A stretch of 64,000 nt of DNA from Planosporangium sp963837285. Its GTDB lineage: Bacteria > Actinomycetota > Actinomycetes > Mycobacteriales > Micromonosporaceae. Positions 33,520 through 44,068 of the stretch are shown here, one piece after another (position 1 is the stretch's first letter; each line of letters opens with the position of its first letter). A program made the translations under genes and the position numbers. The DNA lies in assembly GCA_963837285.1 (NCBI GenBank), contig CAWIMS010000003.1:558001-622000 (forward strand), read 5' to 3'. Under the pieces are notes generated by a model, which was not told where the DNA came from, did no database searches, and saw only the letters and a list, made by a program, of their open reading frames with translations.

Positions 33520-34908
33520 CTAGGGGCGCCCGCCGCAGCCGGCCACGTCCCGGGTGCCGCCGTCGCGGGGTTCGCGACCGGGTTCACAACCGGGTTCACA
33601 ACCGGGTTCACGGACGGATTCGCGGCCGGGATCGATGAGACCCAGCCGGTACGCGACGTTCAGCGCCTCGGCCCGGTTGCGGGCGTCGAGCTTGCGGAAC
33701 AGCCGCGCCTGGGTGTTCTCCACCGTCTTCGCCGCGATGCCGAGCACCCGGGCGGTCTGCCGTACGGTGTGGCCGTCGGCGATCGAGGTGAGGATGTCGC
33801 GTTCCCGGGCGGTCAGGTCGGGCAGGCCGCCCTGGTGGGCGCTGAGGCTGCCGCCGAGGAACCGGCCGCCCATCCAGTTGGCCAGCTCGGCGAAGCGTTC
33901 GGCGCTCATCGTGAAGTACCCGCGCCGCACCAGCGCCAGTATCGTCGCCAGGTCGGTCGGCACCTGGTCGCGGTGCAGCATCGCGTGCGCGCCGCGCAGC
34001 TGGGCGTCGGCGAGGGCGGCCAGTGTCGGTTCGGTGGTGTGCACGACGACCACCGGAATGCCCGCCGACGCCGGGAACAGCCAGTCGCCGGCGCGGGGAT
34101 CGACCAGTACGGCGACGACCGGGCCGTGGTGCGGGGCGGCGGCCCGGCCGTACCCGACGGTGAGCCCGCACGCCGCCACCGCCGCGGCGACCTCGTCCAG
34201 GGCGCTGCCGGGTGTGCCGGCGAGCAGCACGAGCGGATCGCCCTCGGTCGTGGCCTCCACCGCCGCGCTGTCCGCCGCCGCGGGGCGGCCGGCCGGGTCG
34301 CGGACCGGCTGGGTCAGGCCCAGCGCGGCGGCCCGGGACACCGCGTGCGCCCGGGTGCCGACGCCGAGTTTCGCGTACAGGTGGCGCTTGTGGTTCTCCA
34401 CGGTGTGCGGGCTGATCTCGAGCAGGGCGGCCATCTCGGGCACGCTGTGCCCGGCGGCGAGCAGCAGGATGATCTCCAGTTCGCGGTCGGTGAGGGCCAG
34501 GCCGTCGGGCGGTACCCGGGCGGCCGCGTACACCTGGCGGCGCAGCATGTTGAGCAGCGCGTCCAGGCCGCGGGTCGCCGGCACGAGGGCGGTCAGCCCG
34601 GCCCGGATCGCGGCGTGCGTGGCGGCCGGGGTGAGATCGGTGTACGCGACGACGACCTCCATCGCCGGGAACGCGACCCGCAGCGCCCGCAGGACCTCGA
34701 CCAGGTCGGTGGTCAGCGGGCCGGCGTCGACGACGACCACGTCCGGGCGGCGCAGCAGGCACAGCGGGTACAGGTCGGCAACGTTCGCGGTCTGCCCCAC
34801 CACCTGGAACTCGGGCCGACCGGCCAGGTACGCCGCCAGTGCGTCGCGTACGAGCCGGCGGTGGGATTGCACGGCGAGCCGGATCGGGGGACCGGCTATC
34901 TCGGTCAT
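33520..34908 (-). CDS. Double-module LuxR regulator (two receiver-like plus two helix-turn-helix domains)
   Basis: This 462-residue protein contains two consecutive NarL-like modules. The first has a receiver-like domain (VVVDAGPL at about residue 60) and a LuxR helix-turn-helix (LTDRELEIILLLAAGHSVPEMA, about 156-215). The second has a degenerate receiver-like domain (about 235-350) and another LuxR domain (LTARERDILTSIADGHTVRQTA). The tail carries PGCE/PGRE repeats from a 12-bp tandem repeat at about 33579-33616. Tandem complete modules in one chain are uncommon. No kinase gene is nearby. Confidence 0.85.
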   Translation of the reverse strand: MTEIAGPPIRLAVQSHRRLVRDALAAYLAGRPEFQVVGQTANVADLYPLCLLRRPDVVVVDAGPLTTDLVEVLRALRVAFPAMEVVVAYTDLTPAATHAAIRAGLTALVPATRGLDALLNMLRRQVYAAARVPPDGLALTDRELEIILLLAAGHSVPEMAALLEISPHTVENHKRHLYAKLGVGTRAHAVSRAAALGLTQPVRDPAGRPAAADSAAVEATTEGDPLVLLAGTPGSALDEVAAAVAACGLTVGYGRAAAPHHGPVVAVLVDPRAGDWLFPASAGIPVVVVHTTEPTLAALADAQLRGAHAMLHRDQVPTDLATILALVRRGYFTMSAERFAELANWMGGRFLGGSLSAHQGGLPDLTARERDILTSIADGHTVRQTARVLGIAAKTVENTQARLFRKLDARNRAEALNVAYRLGLIDPGRESVREPGCEPGCEPGREPRDGGTRDVAGCGGRP

Positions 34909-35047
34909 CCCATGAACCTGGACATTCCGGAGTATTAGTGGCGGGTGGCAGGAGTCTACGTCCCGCAGGCCGGAATGGTAAAGACCGCTATCAATATATG
35001 GAGATCACCACTCGTACCCGAGGGTTGGAGACCTATCGTTACCATTC

Positions 35048-35854
35048 GTGCGCCTGGCCACATTCAACATGATGCACGGACGCTCGTTGGGCGACGGGCG
35101 GGTCGACCCGCTCCGGCTGCGGGCGGCGGTGCGGACGGTCGACGCCGACGTGCTCGGGATCCAGGAGGTGGACCGCGACCAGCCCCGCAGCGGCGGCGCC
35201 GACCTGGCCGCGCTGGCCGCCGACGCGATGCGCGGGCAGTTCCGGTTCGCGGCGGCGCTCGTCGGCACCCCGGGTGAGGCGTACCGGCCGGTGACCGACA
35301 TCGACGCCGTGGGTGAGCCGCACTACGGCATCGCCCTGGTGACCCGGCTGCCGGTGCGGTCCTGGCACGTGGCCCGGCTGGCGGCGGCACCGGTGCGGGC
35401 CCCGGTGTACGTGCCGGGGCCGGCCGGCGGGCTGATCGTGGTCAGCGACGAGCCGCGGGTACTGCTGGCCGCCGTGCTGGACACCCCGACCGGGCCGATG
35501 ACCGTGGCCACCACCCACCTGTCGTTCGTACCCGGCTGGAACGCCCGCCAGCTGCGCCGCGTGGTCCGGGCGCTGCGGGTGTTGCCGGCGCCCCGGCTGC
35601 TGCTCGGCGACCTCAACCTGCCGGGCCGGCTGGCCGCGCTGGCGTCCGGCTGGAGGATGCTCGCCCGCCGGGCCACCTACCCGAGCCCGGCGCCCCGGCT
35701 CCAGTTCGACCATGTCCTGCTCGACCCGCGCGGCGGCGGCGCGGTCCCGCCGGTACGCGCGGTCGACACCCCGGCCGTCGACCTGTCCGACCACCGGCCA
35801 CTAGTCGTTGAGCTGGGAGAGCTGCGTGACGACCCGCTCGCTGATCTCCCGTAG
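35048..35854 (+). CDS. Endonuclease/exonuclease/phosphatase-family hydrolase
   Basis: This 268-residue protein has the EEP-fold landmarks: LATFNMMHGR at the start, the catalytic Glu in LGIQEVDRD, GDLNLPG and a terminal SDHRPLVVEL. It should be a metal-dependent phosphoesterase; DNA, lipid and inositol-phosphate substrates are all possible. GTG 35048 starts right at the domain. Its 3' end overlaps the convergent MarR gene by 54 bp. The 139-bp upstream gap is comparatively A+T rich and may hold its promoter. Confidence 0.87.
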   Translation: MRLATFNMMHGRSLGDGRVDPLRLRAAVRTVDADVLGIQEVDRDQPRSGGADLAALAADAMRGQFRFAAALVGTPGEAYRPVTDIDAVGEPHYGIALVTRLPVRSWHVARLAAAPVRAPVYVPGPAGGLIVVSDEPRVLLAAVLDTPTGPMTVATTHLSFVPGWNARQLRRVVRALRVLPAPRLLLGDLNLPGRLAALASGWRMLARRATYPSPAPRLQFDHVLLDPRGGGAVPPVRAVDTPAVDLSDHRPLVVELGELRDDPLADLP

Positions 35855-36265
35855 CTGCTGGATCTGCGCGGGGGACAGCACGTCGAACAGGTGGCCGCGG
35901 ACCCCCTCGACGTGCCCCGGCGCGGCCGCGGCGAGGGCGGCGAACCCGGCCTCGGTGAGCGCCGCGATCTGCCCGCGCTTGTCGGAGTCGCAGCCGCGCC
36001 GGCAGATCCAGCCGCGCTCCTCCAGCCGGGCCACGGCGTGCGAGAGCCGGCTGCGTGACGAGCGGGTCAGCCGGGCCAGGTCGCTCATCCGCAGCGACCG
36101 GTCCGGCGCCTCGGACAGCCACACCAGGATCTCGTAGTACGCGTGCGGCATGCCGGCGTCGCGCTGCAACTCCCGGTCGAGCCGGTCGAAGAGCAGTTGG
36201 TTGGCGGCGAGGAAGGCACGCCACGTGCGCTGCTCCTCCGCGTCGAGCCAGCGGGGTTCGGGCAT
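35801..36265 (-). CDS. MarR-family transcriptional regulator
   Basis: This 154-residue winged-helix protein has helix-turn-helix LRMSDLARLTRSSRSRLSHAVARLEERGWI and the wing CDSDKRGQIAALTEAG. It is divergent from a VOC gene with a perfect palindrome between them, the usual arrangement of a MarR repressor controlling itself and its neighbour. The 3' end overlaps the EEP gene on the other strand. Confidence 0.9.
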   Translation of the reverse strand: MPEPRWLDAEEQRTWRAFLAANQLLFDRLDRELQRDAGMPHAYYEILVWLSEAPDRSLRMSDLARLTRSSRSRLSHAVARLEERGWICRRGCDSDKRGQIAALTEAGFAALAAAAPGHVEGVRGHLFDVLSPAQIQQLREISERVVTQLSQLND

Positions 36266-36286
36266 GTGAGCCAGCCTACCCCACTT

Positions 36287-36300
36287 GTTGAGCGCTCAAC
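36287..36300. promoter_or_regulatory. MarR operator, perfect 14-bp palindrome
   Basis: GTTGAGCGCTCAAC lies in the 54-bp gap between the divergent MarR and VOC genes. Its length and position fit a MarR-dimer site that would repress both promoters. Confidence 0.75.
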
Positions 36301-36319
36301 TACTTGGTACGGTGGACGC

Positions 36320-36823
36320 ATGCCCGTCCACCGGCTCAACCACGCCGTCCTGTACGTCAGCGACGTCGAGCGCAGTGTCGCCTTCTACCGCGACGCGCTC
36401 GGCTTCCGCACCGTCATGTCGTTGCCCGGCGCGGCGTTCCTCCAGGCGCCCGACTCCACCAACGACCACGACCTGGGCCTGTTCGAGATCGGGTCGCCCG
36501 CCCGCCCGTCCGACGCCGGCCGCGGCGCCGTCGGCCTCTACCACCTGGCCTGGGAGGTCGACACGCTCGCCGAGTTGGAGCGGCTCGCCGGTGTGCTGGC
36601 CGAGGCCGGCGCGCTCGTCGGCGCCTCCGACCACGGCACCACCAAGAGCCTGTACGCGAAGGACCCGGACGGCCTGGAGTTCGAGGTGGTCTGGATCATC
36701 CCGGCCACCCTGCTCGACGAGTCCGCGAAGACCACCCAGATCCGACCGCTGGACCTGGCCAAGGAGAAGTCCCGCTACGGCGCCCACACGAGGGGCGGCG
36801 TAGGCATCTCGGTCCCCGCCTAG
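36320..36823 (+). CDS. VOC-family metalloenzyme (catechol-dioxygenase/glyoxalase-like)
   Basis: This 167-residue VOC protein has two beta-alpha-beta-beta-beta modules. Candidate metal ligands are His8 (RLNHAVLYV), His in YHLAWEVD (about residue 75) and Glu in LEFEVVW (about residue 122), matching type I extradiol dioxygenases. MarR control suggests detoxification of a phenolic or quinone compound. The substrate is not known. Confidence 0.82.
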   Translation: MPVHRLNHAVLYVSDVERSVAFYRDALGFRTVMSLPGAAFLQAPDSTNDHDLGLFEIGSPARPSDAGRGAVGLYHLAWEVDTLAELERLAGVLAEAGALVGASDHGTTKSLYAKDPDGLEFEVVWIIPATLLDESAKTTQIRPLDLAKEKSRYGAHTRGGVGISVPA

Positions 36824-36834
36824 GCCCGCCGACC

Positions 36835-36912
36835 CCCCCTCGTCGTATCTAGGAAGAATGGCCGGACAAACCGGGCAGCCGGGGCACCATTCTTCCTAGA
36901 TCGACGAGGGGG
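36835..36912. repeat. Inverted-repeat element, copy 3
   Basis: Left arm 36835-36861 and right arm 36887-36912 are reverse complements except for one inserted T and a short arm-end mismatch. The loop is the reverse complement of the loop of copy 2 with one difference, so the two copies are the same element in opposite orientations. The right arm supplies the stop codon (TAG on the minus strand, 36896-36898) of the CoA-transferase gene. Confidence 0.95.
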
Positions 36913-38281
36913 GCGGGGGCCAGGACGGTGGGTCGGCGCCTGGGCGGTGTGGGGGAGTGGACCACGCCGGGCGGTAGCCGTCCAGGTTTCCCGGCGGGCG
37001 CACGTAGGTGAGCGCACCGAACTCACTGTCCATCGTGGACGTCAGGTCGTCCGGGTAGGCCGGCTCAGCGACAGTGCCAGCGGCGGCGGGGGAGCGGCCC
37101 ACCCCGGCCAGCCACCGGGCCGTGGCGGCCAGCGACAGCTCCGCGTGCCACGAGCCGCCCACGGTGTGCCGGCGGCGCAGCCCCTCGACCGCCGCCATGG
37201 CCGCCAGCCAACCGGTACCGTGGTCGAGCGCCTGCGCCGGCAACGGCACCGGCGCCGAATCCGGCCCGTCCCAGGCGATCCCGGTCGCCATCTGCACCAG
37301 GCTGTCGAAGCCGCGCCGGCCCCGCCACGGCCCGGCCTGCCCCCAGGCGCTGATCGACACGTACACCAGCCCCGGCCGCAGCGCCGCGCAGTCCGCCGGC
37401 CCGAACCCCAACGCGGCCAGCGCCCCCGGCCGGTACGCCTGCACCAGCACGTCCGCCTCCGCCACCAGCGCGCGCAGCCGGTCACGGCCTTCGGTGGTGC
37501 GCAGGTCCAGGTGGCAGAACCGCTTGCCGAACCCGGTGTCCATCATCGCCGCCGGTACCAGCGCCAGATGGTCGGCGCCCACCCGCAGCACGTGCGCCCC
37601 GTACGCGGCGAGGGTCCGCCCCGCCACCGGCCCCGCGATGACCCGGGTCAGGTCCAGCACCCGCACCGTCTCCAGTGGACGATCACCGGGGGAGAGCGGC
37701 AGGGGAGGGGAGTCCCCCACCCGGTGCAGCGCGACGAGGGGAAGCCGTGCTACCGCGGTACCCTGCGGGTGGTCTGCCCAGTCCCGCGGTGAGCGCAGCG
37801 CGGCAGCCGCGCCGCCCGCCGCGAACACCGCGTCTTCGACATCGACCGCCGCGCGTTCGGCCACCGCGGCGGTCACCCTTTCCCGATCATCGGGTACCCG
37901 CAGGGCCTGCCCGATCGCCGCCCGGTGCGCCGGATAGTTGGCGTGCAGGCGCACCCAGCCGTCGACCGCCCGGTAGTCGCCGGACAGCGCGTCCCAGATC
38001 GGCGGCGCGGCGCCACCCACCCGCAGGTACCGCTCGCTGCGGAACGCGAGGGCGGCGTGCCGCGTGTCGACGTGGGCCCCGGGCGGCTGCTCCGGCCCGG
38101 CCGCGCCCTTCCGGACCTGCCACAGCCGGGCGACCGCGAGGGTGGCGGCGGCCACGGTCGCGGTGGCGGCCTCGTCGACCCGGTACCGGGACGGCAGCAC
38201 CGGGCCGGGCGGGCCGGTGACATCCAGCCGGTCTGGCGGGTCCATGCCCAGGTCACGGTAGATGTCAGTAACCATGCGCAT
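36896..38281 (-). CDS. Class III CoA-transferase (CaiB/BaiF family)
   Basis: This 461-residue protein has the family core TVRVLDLTRVIAGPVAGRTLAAYGAHVLRV followed by HLDLRTTEGRDRLRALVAEADVLVQAYRPGALAALG and a GGG-like loop region. It should move CoA between acyl groups. An extra N-terminal segment of about 200 residues (another partial CaiB-like unit) precedes the core. The C-terminal Ser-Ser-Ile-stop is encoded by the repeat element, so the original 3' end may have been altered. It is divergent from a GT4 gene. Confidence 0.85.
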   Translation of the reverse strand: MRMVTDIYRDLGMDPPDRLDVTGPPGPVLPSRYRVDEAATATVAAATLAVARLWQVRKGAAGPEQPPGAHVDTRHAALAFRSERYLRVGGAAPPIWDALSGDYRAVDGWVRLHANYPAHRAAIGQALRVPDDRERVTAAVAERAAVDVEDAVFAAGGAAAALRSPRDWADHPQGTAVARLPLVALHRVGDSPPLPLSPGDRPLETVRVLDLTRVIAGPVAGRTLAAYGAHVLRVGADHLALVPAAMMDTGFGKRFCHLDLRTTEGRDRLRALVAEADVLVQAYRPGALAALGFGPADCAALRPGLVYVSISAWGQAGPWRGRRGFDSLVQMATGIAWDGPDSAPVPLPAQALDHGTGWLAAMAAVEGLRRRHTVGGSWHAELSLAATARWLAGVGRSPAAAGTVAEPAYPDDLTSTMDSEFGALTYVRPPGNLDGYRPAWSTPPHRPGADPPSWPPPPSSI

Positions 38282-38352
38282 AAATGGAACTGTAGAACCG
38301 GTGTGCGAGATCGCCGCGCGGGCTTGCCCGAACGATCGGTTAGCGATGCGTA

Positions 38353-38381
38353 GTTGCGCTCACCGCAACGCGTGGTTTTTT
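38353..38381. terminator. Hairpin with T-tract in the divergent region
   Basis: GTTGCG and CGCAAC form a 6-bp stem around CTCAC, followed by GCGTGG and six T residues on the + strand. It has the form of a weak intrinsic terminator. It lies upstream of the GT4 gene, so it could attenuate its leader transcript or be fortuitous. Confidence 0.35.
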
Positions 38382-38470
38382 CGCGTTATCTGAACCCCGG
38401 TACCTGGATGCCGTGTACGGGAGGCAAGGCGGGCCCAGCTACGTACCGACGTTCGGGAAAGGACCGAGCC

Positions 38471-39673
38471 GTGGCATTGAACGAGGCCGACCCAGAGGGT
38501 AATCTCGCGCCCTTGCGCATCGCCATGGTGATACCACCGTGGTACGAGTTGCCGCCGAGCGGTTACGGGGGCATCGAGATGATCTGCGCGGCGCTCGTGG
38601 ACGGTCTGTGCGCACGAGGACACGAGGTGACCGTGTTCGGTGCCGGCACCGGTACCGACACGAAGGCCAGCTTCGTCAGCACCTGCCCGCAGATCCAGCA
38701 CGAACGGTTGGGGGAAGGGCTGCCGGACGCGCTGCACGCCGCGCGGGTCAACCAATTGCTGGCCGGCGGCGAGTTCGACATCGTGCACGACCATTCGCTG
38801 TGCGGGCCGCTGGCGGCCGGACAGCGCACCGCGCCGACCGTGGTGACCGCGCACAGCCGCGCCGACGGCGAACTGGGCGACTTCTACGCGGCGCTCGGCG
38901 ATCAGGTCGACCTCGTCGCCATCTCCAAATCGCAACGGCACAGCCGCGCCGAACTCAACTGGGCGGCCACCATTCACAACGCGATCGACCCGGCGCAGTT
39001 CTCGCCGACGCACCGCCCGGACGGCCCGGTGCTGTGGCTGGCCCGGTTTTCGCCCACCAAGGGACCGGACCTGGCGATCCTGGCGTGCCGGGCGGCCGGG
39101 CTGCCGTTGGTCCTGGCGGGAAAGTGCACCGAACCCGACGAGAAACGGTACTTCGGCGAGGTCGTGCGGCCCCTGCTCGGCAGTGACGTCGAGCTGGTCG
39201 TCAACGGTGACCGGAACACTACCAACCGGCTCCTGCGCGAGGCCCGTTGCCTGATCATGCCGATCCGGTGGCCGGAACCCTTCGGCATGGTGATGATCGA
39301 GGCGATGGCGTCGGGTACCCCGGTCGTGGCGCTGCGCCGTGGCGCGGTACCCGAGGTGGTCCGCCACGGGTCCGCCGGTTTGATCTGTGACGACCCCTCC
39401 GAGCTGCCACGCGCGTTGCTGGGCGCCCGCGAACTCGATCCGGACGACTGCGTCGCACACGTTCGTAACCGGTTCTCCGCCAGCCGGATGGTTCGCCGGT
39501 ACGAGCAGGTGTACCGGACGGCGATCGCGAACGCGCAGCAGGTCCGTTGGCCGGTTCGCCGGTCGGTCGGCGGGACGCGGGTCCGGCCGGCGCCTTCGGT
39601 CGTCGGCCGGACCGCGCCCCAGGCACTGCTCAACCGTGGGCCGGGGCGCGCCGTCGCGGCCGGCCCGGCGTAG
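38471..39673 (+). CDS. GT4-family glycosyltransferase
   Basis: This 400-residue GT-B protein opens with RIAMVIPPWYELPPSGYGGIE and has the GT4 donor motif EPFGMVMIEAMASGTPVVA (about residue 275). It retains FSPTKGPDLAI between domains. It resembles actinobacterial GT4 proteins that act on glycolipids or polysaccharides. GTG 38471 follows GGAAAGG. The last 45 residues are low-complexity Arg/Pro rich. The YbjQ-like gene follows after 17 bp, so the two probably form one transcript. Confidence 0.87.
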   Translation: MALNEADPEGNLAPLRIAMVIPPWYELPPSGYGGIEMICAALVDGLCARGHEVTVFGAGTGTDTKASFVSTCPQIQHERLGEGLPDALHAARVNQLLAGGEFDIVHDHSLCGPLAAGQRTAPTVVTAHSRADGELGDFYAALGDQVDLVAISKSQRHSRAELNWAATIHNAIDPAQFSPTHRPDGPVLWLARFSPTKGPDLAILACRAAGLPLVLAGKCTEPDEKRYFGEVVRPLLGSDVELVVNGDRNTTNRLLREARCLIMPIRWPEPFGMVMIEAMASGTPVVALRRGAVPEVVRHGSAGLICDDPSELPRALLGARELDPDDCVAHVRNRFSASRMVRRYEQVYRTAIANAQQVRWPVRRSVGGTRVRPAPSVVGRTAPQALLNRGPGRAVAAGPA

Positions 39674-39690
39674 CGGACGGGAGGGCCGAC

Positions 39691-40074
39691 ATGCTGGTGG
39701 TCAGTACCGAATTCGTGCCGGGCTACGAAATCCGGGACGTCCTCGGCGAGGTGCACGGCATCACGGCGCGGGTACGCAACGCCTACATGGAGGGCATCAA
39801 GCTCCTCACCGGCGGGGCGAATCCGCAGATGGTCAACGCGCTGAGCCGGTGGCGGGACGACGCGATCGACCAGATGGCCAAGGTCGCCCGGGCGCGGGGC
39901 GCGAACGCGGTGGTCGGCATGCGCTTCGACCATCGCGACATCACCGCGGCGTGGACCGAGATCTGCGCCTACGGGACGGCGGTGGTCATCGTGCCGGTCG
40001 CCGCGCCGAACGGCACCGGCGCGGCGGGGCGCCGGCAAGGCAGGCAGACCCCGGTGGGTACCACGGCCGGGTAG
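39691..40074 (+). CDS. YbjQ/UPF0145-family protein
   Basis: This 127-residue protein matches the YbjQ (heavy-metal-binding-domain-like) fold: VVSTEFVPGYEIRDVLGEVHG at the start, GGANPQMVNALSRWRDDAIDQMAKVARARGANAVVGMRFD in the middle and a conserved YGTAVVI near residue 90. It probably forms a homo-oligomer; function is not established. The tail after residue 100 is unstructured. A strong hairpin 20 bp downstream likely ends the transcript. Confidence 0.88.
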   Translation: MLVVSTEFVPGYEIRDVLGEVHGITARVRNAYMEGIKLLTGGANPQMVNALSRWRDDAIDQMAKVARARGANAVVGMRFDHRDITAAWTEICAYGTAVVIVPVAAPNGTGAAGRRQGRQTPVGTTAG

Positions 40075-40093
40075 ACGGCCGGGCACAAGCGCA

Positions 40094-40123
40094 GGGCCTG
40101 CGACCGTCCCGGGTCGCAGGCCC
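40094..40123. terminator. GC-rich hairpin terminator between convergent genes
   Basis: GGGCCTGCGACC and GGTCGCAGGCCC are perfect 12-bp arms around a 6-bp loop. The hairpin lies between the convergent YbjQ-like and UvrA-like genes and probably terminates both. There is no long T-tract, as usual in actinomycetes. Confidence 0.8.
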
Positions 40124-40138
40124 CGCTTCATAGTTGAC

Positions 40139-40152
40139 ATAATGTACATTAT
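40139..40152. promoter_or_regulatory. Orphan operator-like palindrome
   Basis: ATAATGTACATTAT is a perfect, A+T-only-flanked palindrome, unusual in this G+C-rich setting. It sits inside TTGACATAATG, so a -35 element overlaps it. ATGTACAT-cored sites are typical of PadR-type repressors. It lies downstream of both flanking genes, so it has no obvious target here. Confidence 0.5.
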
Positions 40153-40169
40153 CGACCAAGAGCAAGCGG

Positions 40170-42557
<2,388 letters not shown>

Positions 42558-42662
42558 CGTGTCTCCATCTGTCGGGCGGGGGCCGCCGTCGCGGCCCCCG
42601 CCGGCGTTGCGCGGCTGTGATCAGCGTCGAGTCAGCTTCGTAGAGTACGTCGGGACCGGCGC

Positions 42663-43019
42663 TCACGGGTCCTGAAGCAGCCCGAGCACGTTGCCGTCGG
42701 GATCGGTGACGGTGGCCACCAGGCGACCGCCTCCGACGTCGCGGGGGGACTCCTTCACGGTGGCGCCCGCGGCGGTCACCTCGGCCAGCTTCGCCTGGAT
42801 GTCCGACACGTGCCAGTACGCCACGGGTGAGGTCATGCCCTGCGGCCCACCGCCGGGCACCAGCCCGATGTGCTGGCCGGCGGCGTCGTAGCCGACGTAG
42901 TAGGACGAGTCGGCCGTCGGTTGCGCGCCGAGCAGGGCCGTGTACACCGCCTTTGCCTTCTCCAGGTCGGTCACCGGGTGCAGCACCGTCTTGATGCCCT
43001 CGGTGGATGAGTCGCTCAT
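42663..43019 (-). CDS. VOC-family protein, single module
   Basis: This 118-residue glyoxalase/bleomycin-resistance-fold protein contains VLHPVTDLEKAKAVYTALLG, YWHVSDI and a terminal DPDGNVLGLLQDP. Such small VOC proteins dimerise to form two metal or ligand sites. It lies directly upstream of the UvrA-like gene on the same strand, an association often seen in actinomycetes. The exact substrate is unknown. Confidence 0.85.
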   Translation of the reverse strand: MSDSSTEGIKTVLHPVTDLEKAKAVYTALLGAQPTADSSYYVGYDAAGQHIGLVPGGGPQGMTSPVAYWHVSDIQAKLAEVTAAGATVKESPRDVGGGRLVATVTDPDGNVLGLLQDP

Positions 43020-43132
43020 CGGTCACTCCTGTCGTTGTGGATCGTGGTGTCGGTCTGTGTCGCGCGTCTGTGTCGCGCGCACGCCGCCCGGCCCGGGCCG
43101 GTGGATCCCGGGTCGCGTGGCGGCGGGTCGGC

Positions 43133-43552
<420 letters not shown>

Positions 43553-43553
43553 G

Positions 43554-43997
43554 CTAATCGCGCCCGGTGGCCCGTGCTTCTCGATTCCTGATCGGTCTGG
43601 TCACCTGTTTCGCCACGCACGACGGGATCCCGGCCGTCGCCCGCGTCGCCTCGCGCCGGTAGGTGCTGGGCGGCACGCCGACCAGCTCGGTGAAGCGACT
43701 GCTGAAGGTGCCCAGCGACGAGCAGCCGACCGCGAAACAGACTTCGGTGACGCTGAGGTCGCCACGACGCAGAAGGGCCATCGCGCGCTCGATGCGTCGG
43801 GTCATCAGGTAGCCGTACGGCGACTCACCGTAGGCGAGCCGGAACTGGCGACTCAGGTGCCCGGCCGACATGTGCGCGTCGCGGGCCAGCGCCTCGACGT
43901 CGAGCGGCTGCGCGTACTCCCGGTCGATCCGGTCGCGGACGCGACGCAGCCGCGCGAGGTCGCGCGGGTGCTGCGCCGCGGCGGGTCTGCTGGTCAC
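43554..43997 (-). CDS. AraC-family transcriptional regulator
   Basis: This protein of about 147 residues is almost only a C-terminal AraC DNA-binding domain: two helix-turn-helices (LDVEALARDAHMSAGHLSRQFR and LSVTEVCFAVGCSSLGTFSSRFTELVG). A ligand domain is missing, as in the short SoxS-like class. GTG 43997 is used; GTG 44021 is possible, and neither has a strong ribosome site. It heads the VOC/UvrA-like run and is divergent from a serine-hydrolase gene. Confidence 0.87.
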   Translation of the reverse strand: MTSRPAAAQHPRDLARLRRVRDRIDREYAQPLDVEALARDAHMSAGHLSRQFRLAYGESPYGYLMTRRIERAMALLRRGDLSVTEVCFAVGCSSLGTFSSRFTELVGVPPSTYRREATRATAGIPSCVAKQVTRPIRNREARATGRD

Positions 43998-44068
43998 GTC
44001 CGAATCGTGCCACACCGCCACCGCGCCGGGGCCCCACCGTGGTGGGCGCGGACGATACGGTCCTTGCC

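Noticed and set aside
33097..34938. Long + strand frame opposite the Tat protein and LuxR genes
   Set aside because: Spans two real genes and their gap with shadow composition.
40134..40152. TTGACA as a genuine promoter
   Set aside because: No -10 at proper spacing and no downstream gene on the + strand; only the UvrA-like gene's 3' end follows.
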